Translations under genes and position numbers: made by a program
Source: a virus
DNA length: 39,608 nt
Virus record (IMG/VR): IMGVR_UViG_3300050821_002799
Span: 1-39,608 of that record
Reading direction: 5' to 3' (one strand)
Notes under the pieces: model-generated
What the model was told of the DNA's origin: nothing
The model's database searches: none
The model's input: the letters and a program-made list of their open reading frames with translations, nothing else
Part shown: positions 1-8,370 of the stretch, piece by piece
How the letters are laid out: every line of letters starts with the position of its first letter
Numbering within the stretch: the first letter of the stretch is position 1

Positions 1-5
1 GCGCG

Positions 6-674
6 GTGGTCGGGGTCACGATCCCGCAGGCCGTGCTGTCCAACATCACCGCCAACCGCACCATGCAGGAGATGCTGGCGCTGGCCAACGAGATGGCCAA
101 CCGGATCGCCTACGACAACCGCGATTGGTCTGCGCTGAAGCTGACCAACACCTTCACCGGCGACGGGATCAAGTCCAGCTTCCCGTTGCCGGCGAACTAC
201 AAGCGGATGCTGCTGACATCGAACGTGTGGCGCTCGACCTCGGCGTTGCAGCCGATGAATTTCATTTCCGACACCGACGAGTGGCTGCAGCGCCGGCTGC
301 TGAACTACACCTACCCGTTCGGCGAGTGGACCATCCTCGGCGGCAACATGCTGCTGTGGCCAGTGATGGGCACCGGCATCACCGCGACGTTTGTTTACCT
401 CGACGGCAACTGCATCAACCTGGCGAGCGGTGGTGCCGGCAACGCCTTCGGCGCCGACACCGACGCCTTCCGGCTCGATGAACGGCTGCTCAAGCTCGGG
501 ATGATCTGGCAATGGAAGGCCAACAAGGGCTCGCCCTACGCCGAGGACATGGCCAACTACAGTGACGCGCTGGCGAGGGTGCAGGGTAGCGACAAGCCGG
601 CGCCGATCATGATCGGGCGGCGGCCGGTGCCGGGCGGCGTCCGCGTCGCCTATCCGTGGGTGGTGCCGACATGA
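6..674 (+). CDS. Virion structural protein, probable head-tail adaptor (5' partial)
   Basis: The frame is open to the window edge and the first usable start is a GTG at 6, so the true start may lie upstream. The protein (at least 222 aa) has a helical N-terminus with DWSALKL, then the GDGxxSSFPLPxxYKRM pattern and a Trp-rich beta region. This pattern is typical of podovirus adaptor / tail tubular A-like proteins that sit under the portal. It is the first of a long run of late genes joined by 1-4 nt overlaps; its TGA overlaps the next ATG (ATGA). The position before the large stabilisation/tail protein fits an adaptor. I assign the role from pattern and synteny, not from a clear catalytic motif. 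Confidence 0.6.
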   Translation: MVGVTIPQAVLSNITANRTMQEMLALANEMANRIAYDNRDWSALKLTNTFTGDGIKSSFPLPANYKRMLLTSNVWRSTSALQPMNFISDTDEWLQRRLLNYTYPFGEWTILGGNMLLWPVMGTGITATFVYLDGNCINLASGGAGNAFGADTDAFRLDERLLKLGMIWQWKANKGSPYAEDMANYSDALARVQGSDKPAPIMIGRRPVPGGVRVAYPWVVPT

Positions 675-2422
675 GCCCCGCCAGCGCCGCCTACAACAAT
701 TTTCGTCGCATGCCGGTGCCGCAGCAGGTGGCGCAGCAGCTGCAGGTGACGACGTTGCCGGCGCCGACCCGCGGCCTGATCCTCAACGAAAACGAGAGCT
801 TCATGCAGCCCGGCGGCGCGCTGCAGCTGGACAACTGGCGGCCGACCATGAAGGGCATCGCGCTGCGCGGCGGCTGCACCCGCTGGTGCGACCTGCACGC
901 GCTTGACGCCGTGGTGCCGCCGGTGCCGTCGACGCTGCGGCAGCCGGTGGTGTCGATGTTTCAATACATCTCCGGCAATGTGCAGCGGATCTTCGCGGGA
1001 CAAACCACCAAGCTGTTCGACACCACGGCCGGCACGCCGGTGCTGGTCAAGTCGGGTCAGACCTCCGGCAACTACGTCGCCTCGCAGCTCGCCAACGCCA
1101 GCGGCGACCACATGCTGGTCTGCAATGACGCCGGCGACTACGTGCTGCACTTCGACGGTTCGGCCTGGACCACCTTCAACGCCGGCCAGATCACCGGCCC
1201 GGCCGGCACCAGCGTCGCCGCCGGGCACAATTTAACTTACGTGTGGAAATACCGTGGCCGCTTCTACTTCCTCGAAGGCGGCACCATGAACGCCTACTAC
1301 CTCGGGATCGACAGCTTCCAGGGCGCCCTGGCGCTGATCCCGCTGGCGGGCGCGGCCACCAAGGGCGGCAAACTGTTGTGGGGCGCGTCTTGGTCGATCG
1401 ACGCCGGCGACGGCATCGACGACAAATGCGTGTTCTGCACCGACCAGGGCGAGCTGTTGATCTTCACCGGCTCCAATCCGGCCGACGCCTCTAACTGGCG
1501 CCAGGAGGGCCGCTACGCCACCTCGGTGCCGATGGGGATGAACGCGCACCAGCCGATCGGCGGTGACCTGTTGATCGCCACCGTCGACGGCATTATCCCG
1601 ATCAGCGCCTCCATCACCAAAGACGTCTCGCAGCTCGACCTCGCCTCGATCTCTCGCGCCATCAAGCCGATGTGGCGCGATGAAGTAATTGCGAAACGCG
1701 CGCTGCCATGGACCATGTGCAAGTGGGACGAGTACGGCGCGCTGTTCGTCACCTGGCCCGGCGGCAACCCCGGCAGCCGCTACTGCGCCGTGGTCAACAT
1801 CGCCACCGGCGCCTGGGCCCGCTACATGGGCTGGGACGCGATGTGCTTTTGCCGGATGCGCGGCGACATGTTCTTCGGCAACCAAGACGGCATCGTCATG
1901 CAGGCCGACCGCACCGGCTATGACGACGGCCAGCCCTACACCGCGGTGATGGTCGGCGGCTGGGAGATGTTCTCGTCGCAGGCCACCACGATGGTGTTCC
2001 GGCAGGCCCGCGCCGCGTTCTCGTCCGGCAATGGTGCGCCGTTCGCGCCGCAGCTCAGCGCCACCACCGACTACATCATCACGCTGCCGGCGCCGCCGCC
2101 GGCGGCGCCCGATCCCGGCGTCGGCGATGTCTGGGACCAGGGCGTGTGGGGCCCGACGCCGGGCTTCACGCCGCCCTGGTCGCCGGGCAATCCGCTGCCG
2201 GTGCAGAACCCGCCGAGCGCGCCGGACCAGGCCGCGTATCTGCAGTGGGACCAGACCAAGGCGCCGACGCCGGCGGTGCGCAACACCGGCTGGGTGTCGA
2301 TCGGGCTGACCGGGTTCTCCCATGCCCCGATTTGCCAGGTGACGGTGGCGCAGCAGGCGCCGCCGCAGGTGGAGCTGATTTCGATCGCCGCGCTGTACGA
2401 GGCCGCCGGCGTCAACGTGTAG
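671..2422 (+). CDS. Large virion protein, stabilisation/tail-hub type
   Basis: I chose the ATG at 671, overlapping the upstream TGA, over the GTG at 656. The 583-aa product is beta-rich with repeated Trp/Gly/Asp blades, for example the ATGAWARYMGWDAM and FFGNQDGIVMQAD stretches, suggesting a beta-propeller-like fold. The N-terminal part carries LPAPTRGLILNENESFMQPGGALQLDNWRP, a pattern I associate with podovirus proteins following the adaptor (P22 gp10-like DNA stabilisation or tail-tube B position). About residues 475-515 are Pro-rich (PAPPPAAPDPG) and form a linker before a short C-terminal beta domain. Role in closing the portal or forming the short tail is inferred from gene order. Confidence 0.55.
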   Translation: MSPASAAYNNFRRMPVPQQVAQQLQVTTLPAPTRGLILNENESFMQPGGALQLDNWRPTMKGIALRGGCTRWCDLHALDAVVPPVPSTLRQPVVSMFQYISGNVQRIFAGQTTKLFDTTAGTPVLVKSGQTSGNYVASQLANASGDHMLVCNDAGDYVLHFDGSAWTTFNAGQITGPAGTSVAAGHNLTYVWKYRGRFYFLEGGTMNAYYLGIDSFQGALALIPLAGAATKGGKLLWGASWSIDAGDGIDDKCVFCTDQGELLIFTGSNPADASNWRQEGRYATSVPMGMNAHQPIGGDLLIATVDGIIPISASITKDVSQLDLASISRAIKPMWRDEVIAKRALPWTMCKWDEYGALFVTWPGGNPGSRYCAVVNIATGAWARYMGWDAMCFCRMRGDMFFGNQDGIVMQADRTGYDDGQPYTAVMVGGWEMFSSQATTMVFRQARAAFSSGNGAPFAPQLSATTDYIITLPAPPPAAPDPGVGDVWDQGVWGPTPGFTPPWSPGNPLPVQNPPSAPDQAAYLQWDQTKAPTPAVRNTGWVSIGLTGFSHAPICQVTVAQQAPPQVELISIAALYEAAGVNV

Positions 2423-2430
2423 GGACGGCC

Positions 2431-4302
2431 ATGGTCTACTCGGTCGAGGATCAAAAACGCTACCGCGACTACCTGTATGGCCCAGGCGGTCCGCACCCGT
2501 CGGTGTTCAACTATCCCGGCGACCCGGCGCCGTACGTGCCCGGCTGGACGCCGACCGGCACGCCGAGCAACGCCTATGATCCGACCGGCGCCGACAACGG
2601 CCTGTTTGCGCCGGGCCTGGTGCGCGGTGACCCGACCTCGGAAGACGCGGTGCGGCGCTGGAATATCGCGCATCTGCTGACGCCGCCGCCGAGCGGTGGC
2701 GCGATCACCGCGCCGCAGGCGGCAACCGCGCCAGGCGGCCCGCTCGGGCCTGCTGACGACGCCGCGGCGCGCCGCAATGCGATCGCCTGGGCGCTGCTGT
2801 CATCGCAGTTGCCGGGCGGCATGCAGGGCAGTGCCGACTATGGCGGCATTACCGCCGAGGCGCCGTCGACCGCGGCGCCGGCCACCGCGGCGCCAGCCGC
2901 CGACACCAGTACCGACACCAGCGACACCAGTGCGCCAGCGTCGACCACTGCCGCACCGACCGAGGCGGCGCCGACGGCGGCAGCACCGACGACGGCAGCA
3001 ACTCCGGCGACAACGTCGACCGACACCGGTGCGCCGGCCGAAGGCTACGACACCACGCAGGCCGACAGCGGCAACACCGCAAGCAGCAACACCCAGGCGC
3101 AGCAGCAGGCCAACCAGGCCACGACCGCGACCCCGGCGCAGACCGCGATCGGCCTGGCGAACCAAGCCTACCAGAGCATCACGGCGCCGACGCCGCCCAC
3201 CGCGCCCACCGAGAAAGGCGAGCCGACCGCGGCCGAAGACGCCCAGGCGCTGGCAGAAGCCAACCAGGCGGCGATCGCGCAAGGCTTCATGAACCCGGAC
3301 GGCACGCCGGCGGTCGGCGTCACCACGACCACATCGCCGGTTTCCATCGCCGAAGCCAATGCCGCGGATACCGCCGAAGCGGTCGGCAATGCCACCGGGC
3401 AGTCGCTGGGCTCCGGCGTCGGCACCATCGGCGCGCCTGGCACCGGCCTCAGTGGCGGATACGGCCTCGGCGCCACCGGCATCAGCGCCGCCCCGGCGGG
3501 CTCACCGGGCAGCGCCACGCCGGGACCAGCCTCGAACACCGGGGCGGCGAATGCGTCGGGCGCTATTTCCGGCTTCGGCTACGGTACGATCGGTCCGGCA
3601 ACCCAAGCCCCGGCGCCAATCGGCCTGAACTTGGGTGACGTGACGACCACGGTGGCCACACCGACGGTGGCACCGGCCGCACCGGCTACCGTCGCGGCAC
3701 CCACCGCGCCGATGAGCCCGGCCCAGATGGCCGAGGCGCTGGCGCACGGCACGCCGAACCCGGCCGAGATGACCCAAGCCGACGCGGTCGATGCCATGAA
3801 CAACGCGGTGGCCAATACCTTCGGCTACACCGAGGCGCAGAACCAGGCCATGAACACCGTGTCGCCGGACGCCGCCACCACGGCCGATGTCGGCGCGGTC
3901 GGCGCCGGCGTCAACGGCATCGGCTTCTCCGGCTTCGGCTCCGGCGCCACCGGCCTGGCCGGCATTGGCGCGCAGGCCGGCTTGGGCGCGCCGTCCGGTA
4001 TCGCCGGCGTCACCGGCCAGGGTTTTGGCGCACCCGGCGATGCCGGCGTCGGCATCGGCTCCGAGGGCGCGCCGGGCGCGGGCGCCGACGGCTTCGGCGC
4101 CGGCGCCACCAGCGCGGTCGGGGCCGAGAGCGGCTACGGCTATGGCACCACGGCCAGCGTCGCGGAGGCGGCGAGCGCGGCGGCGGACGCCGCGGCGGCG
4201 CAGGCCGCCGCCGATGCGGCCGATGCGGGCGACACCGGCGAAAGCGCCGCCGGCGACAGTGGTGGCGAGGGTGAAGGTGAAGGCGCCGGAGAGGGCTACT
4301 GA
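2431..4302 (+). CDS. Ala/Thr/Gly-rich low-complexity virion-region protein
   Basis: The start is the ATG at 2431, 8 nt after the previous stop; the open frame upstream is a shadow of the preceding gene. The 623-aa product has a short ordered N-terminus (MVYSVEDQKRYRDYLYGPGG) and then almost entirely Ala, Thr, Pro and Gly with many degenerate repeats (AATAPGG, TSTDTS, GIGAPG, GFGAPG). It ends in an acidic GEGEGEGAGEGY tail. It has no recognisable domain, and its composition resembles phage proteins that act as flexible internal or fibre-associated components. The stop overlaps the next start (TGATG), so it is expressed with the late virion genes. Function unknown. Confidence 0.6.
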   Translation: MVYSVEDQKRYRDYLYGPGGPHPSVFNYPGDPAPYVPGWTPTGTPSNAYDPTGADNGLFAPGLVRGDPTSEDAVRRWNIAHLLTPPPSGGAITAPQAATAPGGPLGPADDAAARRNAIAWALLSSQLPGGMQGSADYGGITAEAPSTAAPATAAPAADTSTDTSDTSAPASTTAAPTEAAPTAAAPTTAATPATTSTDTGAPAEGYDTTQADSGNTASSNTQAQQQANQATTATPAQTAIGLANQAYQSITAPTPPTAPTEKGEPTAAEDAQALAEANQAAIAQGFMNPDGTPAVGVTTTTSPVSIAEANAADTAEAVGNATGQSLGSGVGTIGAPGTGLSGGYGLGATGISAAPAGSPGSATPGPASNTGAANASGAISGFGYGTIGPATQAPAPIGLNLGDVTTTVATPTVAPAAPATVAAPTAPMSPAQMAEALAHGTPNPAEMTQADAVDAMNNAVANTFGYTEAQNQAMNTVSPDAATTADVGAVGAGVNGIGFSGFGSGATGLAGIGAQAGLGAPSGIAGVTGQGFGAPGDAGVGIGSEGAPGAGADGFGAGATSAVGAESGYGYGTTASVAEAASAAADAAAAQAAADAADAGDTGESAAGDSGGEGEGEGAGEGY

Positions 4303-4796
4303 TGCTCGGCTATGTCTACGAAGAGGACAAGCTGATCGCGCAGTTCGTGGCGCAGATGATCCCGCATGTTCGTGATTTCGGCTTCGGCGACAACGTGCGG
4401 ACCATCGGCGTCGTCAACGACAAGGGGGAGCTGATTGCCGGCTTCGTCTATCACAACTACGACCCTGGCGCGGAGGTGATCGAGATCTCCGGCGCCGGGC
4501 TGCCCGGCTCGCGCTGGTGCACACCGTTCACGCTCGGCAAGATCTACCGCTACCCGTTCCTGCAGCTCGGCTGCCAGATGATCGTGCAGCGGGTGCCGGC
4601 CAGCAACACCAGGCTGCTGCGAGAGTTTGCGGCGCTGAACTACATGCTGATCAAGGTGCCGCGGCTGTTCGGCCGCGACCAGGACGGCGTGCTCGGGTTG
4701 CTGACCCGCGAGGACTGGGCCGCCAACAAGATCTGTCAACGCTACGGCCATCACCGCGAGGCCGAACCGCTCATCGTATTCGAGGAGGCCGCCTAA
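4302..4796 (+). CDS. GNAT-like acetyltransferase-fold protein
   Basis: The 164-aa protein resembles the GNAT-fold proteins often coded beside internal virion proteins of podoviruses. There is an N-terminal beta-alpha region and a central stretch (GELIAGFVYHNYDPGAEVIEISGAG) like GNAT strands 2-4. A helix follows at FTLGKIYRYPFLQLGCQMIV, then SNTRLLREFAALNY, the typical NxxMxxxxxKlGF-like position. The acetyl-CoA pyrophosphate loop (Q/RxxGxG/A) is not obvious, so activity may be lost or altered. Start and stop overlap both neighbours by one base (TGATG, TAATG). It may be a structural relative of T7 gp13-type proteins or modify a host or virion protein; the choice is open. Confidence 0.55.
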   Translation: MLGYVYEEDKLIAQFVAQMIPHVRDFGFGDNVRTIGVVNDKGELIAGFVYHNYDPGAEVIEISGAGLPGSRWCTPFTLGKIYRYPFLQLGCQMIVQRVPASNTRLLREFAALNYMLIKVPRLFGRDQDGVLGLLTREDWAANKICQRYGHHREAEPLIVFEEAA

Positions 4797-5146
4797 TGCC
4801 CTACGGCAACAACCAGAGCTATCTGTCGCCCGGCGCCGACATGCAGCGCAACAACATCGCGCAGACCCTGATGGGCATCAACTCGCCGCCGCCGCAGACG
4901 CCGGCGCCGCCGCCGCAGGGGCTGCCGCAAGGCATGCCGGCGCCGATCCCGTCGCAGGGCCTGCCTAATCCGGCCATCCTGCCGCCCGGTTCGCCGCCGC
5001 AAGGGCAGCCGCTGCCGCAGGCGCCGCCCGCGACGTTGCCGGTGCCGCCGCGAATGCCGATGCAGCCTCCTGGTATGGCCATGCCGGGACCGGGAGCGGC
5101 GCCGATGCTGCCGCCGCCGGGCGGGATGCCGCCGCAGGGGATGTGA
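4796..5146 (+). CDS. Proline/glycine-rich small protein
   Basis: The 116-aa product starts at an ATG overlapping the preceding TAA, with GAGGAGG 7-13 nt upstream. The first ~35 residues (MPYGNNQSYLSPGADMQRNN) look orderable. The rest is Pro/Gln/Gly/Met with PPPQG and LPQAPP repeats and no recognisable domain. It lies between the GNAT-like protein and a Gln-rich virion protein in the late operon, so it is probably virion- or assembly-associated. Function unknown. Confidence 0.6.
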   Translation: MPYGNNQSYLSPGADMQRNNIAQTLMGINSPPPQTPAPPPQGLPQGMPAPIPSQGLPNPAILPPGSPPQGQPLPQAPPATLPVPPRMPMQPPGMAMPGPGAAPMLPPPGGMPPQGM

Positions 5147-5149
5147 GCC

Positions 5150-6595
5150 ATGGGAAAACCATCTGCACCAACTCCGCCGAGTGTGACCGACACCGCGCGT
5201 GCCGCCACCGGCACCAACGTGTCGACCGCGGTCGCCAACGCCTACCTCAACAACATGAACCAAGTCACCCCACAGGGTAACTTGAATTACAGCACCACCG
5301 GCACCTACAGCTGGACCGATCCGTCGACCGGCTCGACCTACAACATCCCGCAGTTCACCGCGACCCAGACCCTGACGCCGCAGGAGCAGGCGATCCAGGC
5401 CCAGACCCAGGCGGCGCAGTACAACCTGGCCGGGATGGCGAACACCCAGTCGGCCAACATTTCGAGCCTGCTGTCGCAGCCGATGAATTTCGCCGGGGCG
5501 CCGAGCGCGGGCAACGCCCAGAACATCCAGAACGTGCCGGCGGCGGCGACCGGGTTCGACCCTGGCGGCCCGATCCAGACCGGTGTCAATCTGACCGGCG
5601 CGGCCAACCCTGCCAACATCCAGCAGAGCTACGGCACCGATCCGAGCTTCTCGACCCAGGCGGTGCAGCAGGCCTTGATGGCGCAGATGCAGCCGCAGCT
5701 CGACATCCAGCGCCAGCAGTTGCAGCAGCAGCTGGCGGATCAAGGGATCCGATATGGCAGCGATGCGTACAACAACGCGATGATGCCGCTCGGCCAGCAG
5801 CAGAACAACGCGCTGATGCAATCGATCACCGGCGCCACCGCGCAGCAAGCCCAGCAGATGCAGATGGCGGGCGCGCAGGCCGCGTTCGGCAACCAGGCGC
5901 AGCAGCAGGGCTACGATCAGTCGCTCGGCCTCGGCAGCTTTGCCAACCAGGCGCAGAACCAGCAGTACACCCAGAACGCCGGCCAGGGCACTTTTTACAA
6001 CGCCGGGATCGCGCAGCAGCTGGCGCAGCAGCAGGCCGGTTTCAATGCGGCGCAGAGTGCGCTGAACCAGTATCTGCAGCAGCAGTACGCGCAGCGCAAC
6101 CAGCCGATCAACGAGATCACCGCGCTGTTGTCGGGTTCGCAGGTTCAACAGCCAAATTTTCTCAACGCGCCGACCTCGCAGATCCCGACCACCGACATCG
6201 CAGGATTGCAGAACCAGAATTTCAATAATCAAATGGCGATCTACGGCCAACAAAATCAGCAGTACAACGCGCTGATGGGCGGTGTGCTCGGCCTCGGCGC
6301 CGGCGCGCTGAAGATGTCGGACGTGCGCGAAAAAGAGAACATCCACAAAGTCGGCGACCTGCTCGGCGGCGATCGCGACCAGGATCAGCCGAAGCCAGGC
6401 TCGGTGTTTGGCGCCGGCGATAGACTGCCGATCTACAGCTACAGCTACAAGAAGGATCCGGCCAAGACGCCGCAGGTCGGGCCGATGGCGCAGGACGTCG
6501 AGAAGCTCGACCCGCGCGCGGTGAAGACGATCAAAGGCACCAAGTACATCGATCAGCGCCGCTTGATGGGCGGCCTACTCGGGATGGCAGCGTGA
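5150..6595 (+). CDS. Gln/Asn-rich virion protein ending in an S74-like (endosialidase-type) chaperone segment
   Basis: The first ~370 of 481 residues are Gln/Asn/Ala-rich and predicted helical, with repeats such as QQQLQQQLADQG and NQAQNQQ, as in internal or tail proteins. The C-terminus from Ser390 reads SDVREKENI, followed by IYSYSYKKDP, VGPMAQDVEKLDP and KYIDQRRLMG. These are the hallmarks of the intramolecular chaperone of endosialidase-type fibres (peptidase S74: S-D-x-R-x-K-xx-I, G-x-x-AQ-x-V). In that family the chain cleaves itself before or at the Ser-Asp after trimer assembly. Only about 92 residues follow Ser390, at the short end for the family. The upstream region is not an obvious beta-helix fibre, which is unusual. 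Stop and next start overlap (TGATG). Confidence 0.65.
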   Translation: MGKPSAPTPPSVTDTARAATGTNVSTAVANAYLNNMNQVTPQGNLNYSTTGTYSWTDPSTGSTYNIPQFTATQTLTPQEQAIQAQTQAAQYNLAGMANTQSANISSLLSQPMNFAGAPSAGNAQNIQNVPAAATGFDPGGPIQTGVNLTGAANPANIQQSYGTDPSFSTQAVQQALMAQMQPQLDIQRQQLQQQLADQGIRYGSDAYNNAMMPLGQQQNNALMQSITGATAQQAQQMQMAGAQAAFGNQAQQQGYDQSLGLGSFANQAQNQQYTQNAGQGTFYNAGIAQQLAQQQAGFNAAQSALNQYLQQQYAQRNQPINEITALLSGSQVQQPNFLNAPTSQIPTTDIAGLQNQNFNNQMAIYGQQNQQYNALMGGVLGLGAGALKMSDVREKENIHKVGDLLGGDRDQDQPKPGSVFGAGDRLPIYSYSYKKDPAKTPQVGPMAQDVEKLDPRAVKTIKGTKYIDQRRLMGGLLGMAA

Positions 6596-8370
6596 TGGCT
6601 CAAGCAACCGACGACACCAATGCGAACCCGCTCTCCGGGTTCTTTTGGGCCAACAACCCCAACGTCAACCAGCAGCTGCGGCAACGCATTGCCATGCAGA
6701 TGATGTCGAGCGGCAAGGGCAAGGGCTACCCGAAGAACATCGGCGAGGGCCTCACCGCGATCGGCGACAGTCTCGGCGACATCGGCATGGCCAGGATGCT
6801 GGAACGCGGCGACCTCGGCCAGCAGGCCGCCGCGCAGCGCGACGCCGCCGCGCTGCAGGGCAGCGACCAGCCACCGCCGCCGAGCTACGCGCCGACCGAG
6901 GACAGATCGCCGCCGGTCACCCGCGGGACGCCGCTGGCCGACATTACACCACCCGCCGATAGTGCGCCGCCGGCGCAGCCGCCCGCGGTGGCGCCAGGCA
7001 TCCCGCTTGCGCGCGTCGCCGGCGGCTTCGATGCGCTGAACGCGCCACAGGCGCCGCCGCAGACCGCGGCGCTCAACACCGGGGTCGTCTCTGACGCACC
7101 CCCGGTCGGGGTTCCACCGGCGCCGCCCAATCCGGCCCAGGCGCAGCAGATGCGGGATCTGATCGCGGCCAAGATCCAGGCGCGCGGCGGCGTCATGGTG
7201 CCGCCGGGTACGCCGCCTCCGGGAGGGCCCCTGCCAAACCCTACGCAGCCGGGAGCGGACGCGCCGCTCCCGTCGGCCCCTATCGCTTCGGCGCCGCCCC
7301 CTGGTGGCCCGCCGGTTAGCATCCGCACCGCGCCGCCAATGCCGTCGCAGTTGCGGCCGATGCCGCAACTGGCGCAGAACGTGCCGCCGCAGCCAGTGCC
7401 GACGCCGGGCTATGTGATGCCGGATCCGGCGCAGCCGCGGGCGCCGCCGATCGTGCCGCTGTCGCCGCTCGGGCAGCGCGCGCTGGGGCTGCTCAACGCC
7501 AATCCGAACAACGAGTACTACAAGACCGGCGCGGTCGGGCAGCTCTACGCCAACGAAGCCGCCAAGCAGAAGCTGCAGCAGGACCAGCTCAACGAGGCCT
7601 ACAAGAAGCAGATCGAGACCCAGGCCGCGATGCAGATGGAGCGGCAGAAGCAGCTCGCCGACCAGGCCAAGCGGATCGTCGATATTCAGAAGACCGAGGC
7701 CGAAGTGGCGCAGGGCAAGGTGCCGACCATCAAGACGGTGGGTGGCCAGGAGCTGCAGTACGACGCCGCGACCGGCAAATGGATCGTGCCGCCGCAGGCG
7801 GCGCCGGCCGACCCCAACGCGCCGCCCAACGTCAACCTGACCGAGCCACAGGCCAAGGCGCTGACCTTCCACTCCTGGGCCAAGCAGGGCAACGCCGGTG
7901 TCACCGGCAATGACCAGTTGCTGGCGCACGGCCTGCAGCAGGAGCTGCTCGGCAAGGTGCCGTATTTCGGCAACCAGGCGCAGAACGACCAGTACCGCCG
8001 CGCCAGGAACGCCGCCAACAACTTCGTGCTGGCCTTCATGCGCGACACCTCGGGCGCGGCCTACGGCGCCAAGGAGATGTACGACCACGCCAGCGCACTA
8101 TTGCCGAAGCTGGGCGACGATCCCAAGACGTTGGCCGACAAGGCCTCGATGCGCCAGAGCTTTGTCGACACGCTGTACGGCGGGCTCGGGCCCGGCCGCC
8201 AGATCGCCGACTTCTACGACAAGAAGCACGCAGCCGCGGCGCAGGACCGCCAGAGCGCGATCGACACCGAGATGGCGGGCATCACCCCGAAAGGCATCGG
8301 CGACACCAAGCACAACGTCAAGACCGGCGCGGTGCGGGTGTGGAACGGCAAGAACTGGGTGGAGAAGTAG
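6595..8370 (+). CDS. Internal virion / DNA-transfer protein with coiled coil
   Basis: I chose the ATG at 6595, overlapping the upstream TGA, not the GTG at 6592. In the 591-aa product, residues ~1-65 are ordered, ~90-300 are a Pro/Ala-rich linker and ~318-372 are a charged coiled coil (KQKLQQDQLNEAYKKQ region). The C-terminal half contains ARNAANNFVLAFMRDTSGAA, then KEMYDHASALLPKLGDDP and a K-R-like end. This matches the pattern shared by many podovirus ejection proteins (FvxAvLRxxSGAaI ... fPxpGD). It probably lies inside the capsid and leaves with the DNA to build the channel across the envelope. The family match is from memory of the motif; the exact role is inferred. Confidence 0.6.
   Translation: MAQATDDTNANPLSGFFWANNPNVNQQLRQRIAMQMMSSGKGKGYPKNIGEGLTAIGDSLGDIGMARMLERGDLGQQAAAQRDAAALQGSDQPPPPSYAPTEDRSPPVTRGTPLADITPPADSAPPAQPPAVAPGIPLARVAGGFDALNAPQAPPQTAALNTGVVSDAPPVGVPPAPPNPAQAQQMRDLIAAKIQARGGVMVPPGTPPPGGPLPNPTQPGADAPLPSAPIASAPPPGGPPVSIRTAPPMPSQLRPMPQLAQNVPPQPVPTPGYVMPDPAQPRAPPIVPLSPLGQRALGLLNANPNNEYYKTGAVGQLYANEAAKQKLQQDQLNEAYKKQIETQAAMQMERQKQLADQAKRIVDIQKTEAEVAQGKVPTIKTVGGQELQYDAATGKWIVPPQAAPADPNAPPNVNLTEPQAKALTFHSWAKQGNAGVTGNDQLLAHGLQQELLGKVPYFGNQAQNDQYRRARNAANNFVLAFMRDTSGAAYGAKEMYDHASALLPKLGDDPKTLADKASMRQSFVDTLYGGLGPGRQIADFYDKKHAAAAQDRQSAIDTEMAGITPKGIGDTKHNVKTGAVRVWNGKNWVEK

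Noticed and set aside
650-8088. Long minus-strand open frames opposite the late genes (for example 4793-6346, 6553-8088)
   Set aside because: They are Arg/His/Leu-rich, have no ribosome sites or domains, and mirror real genes; long antisense frames are expected at this GC content.
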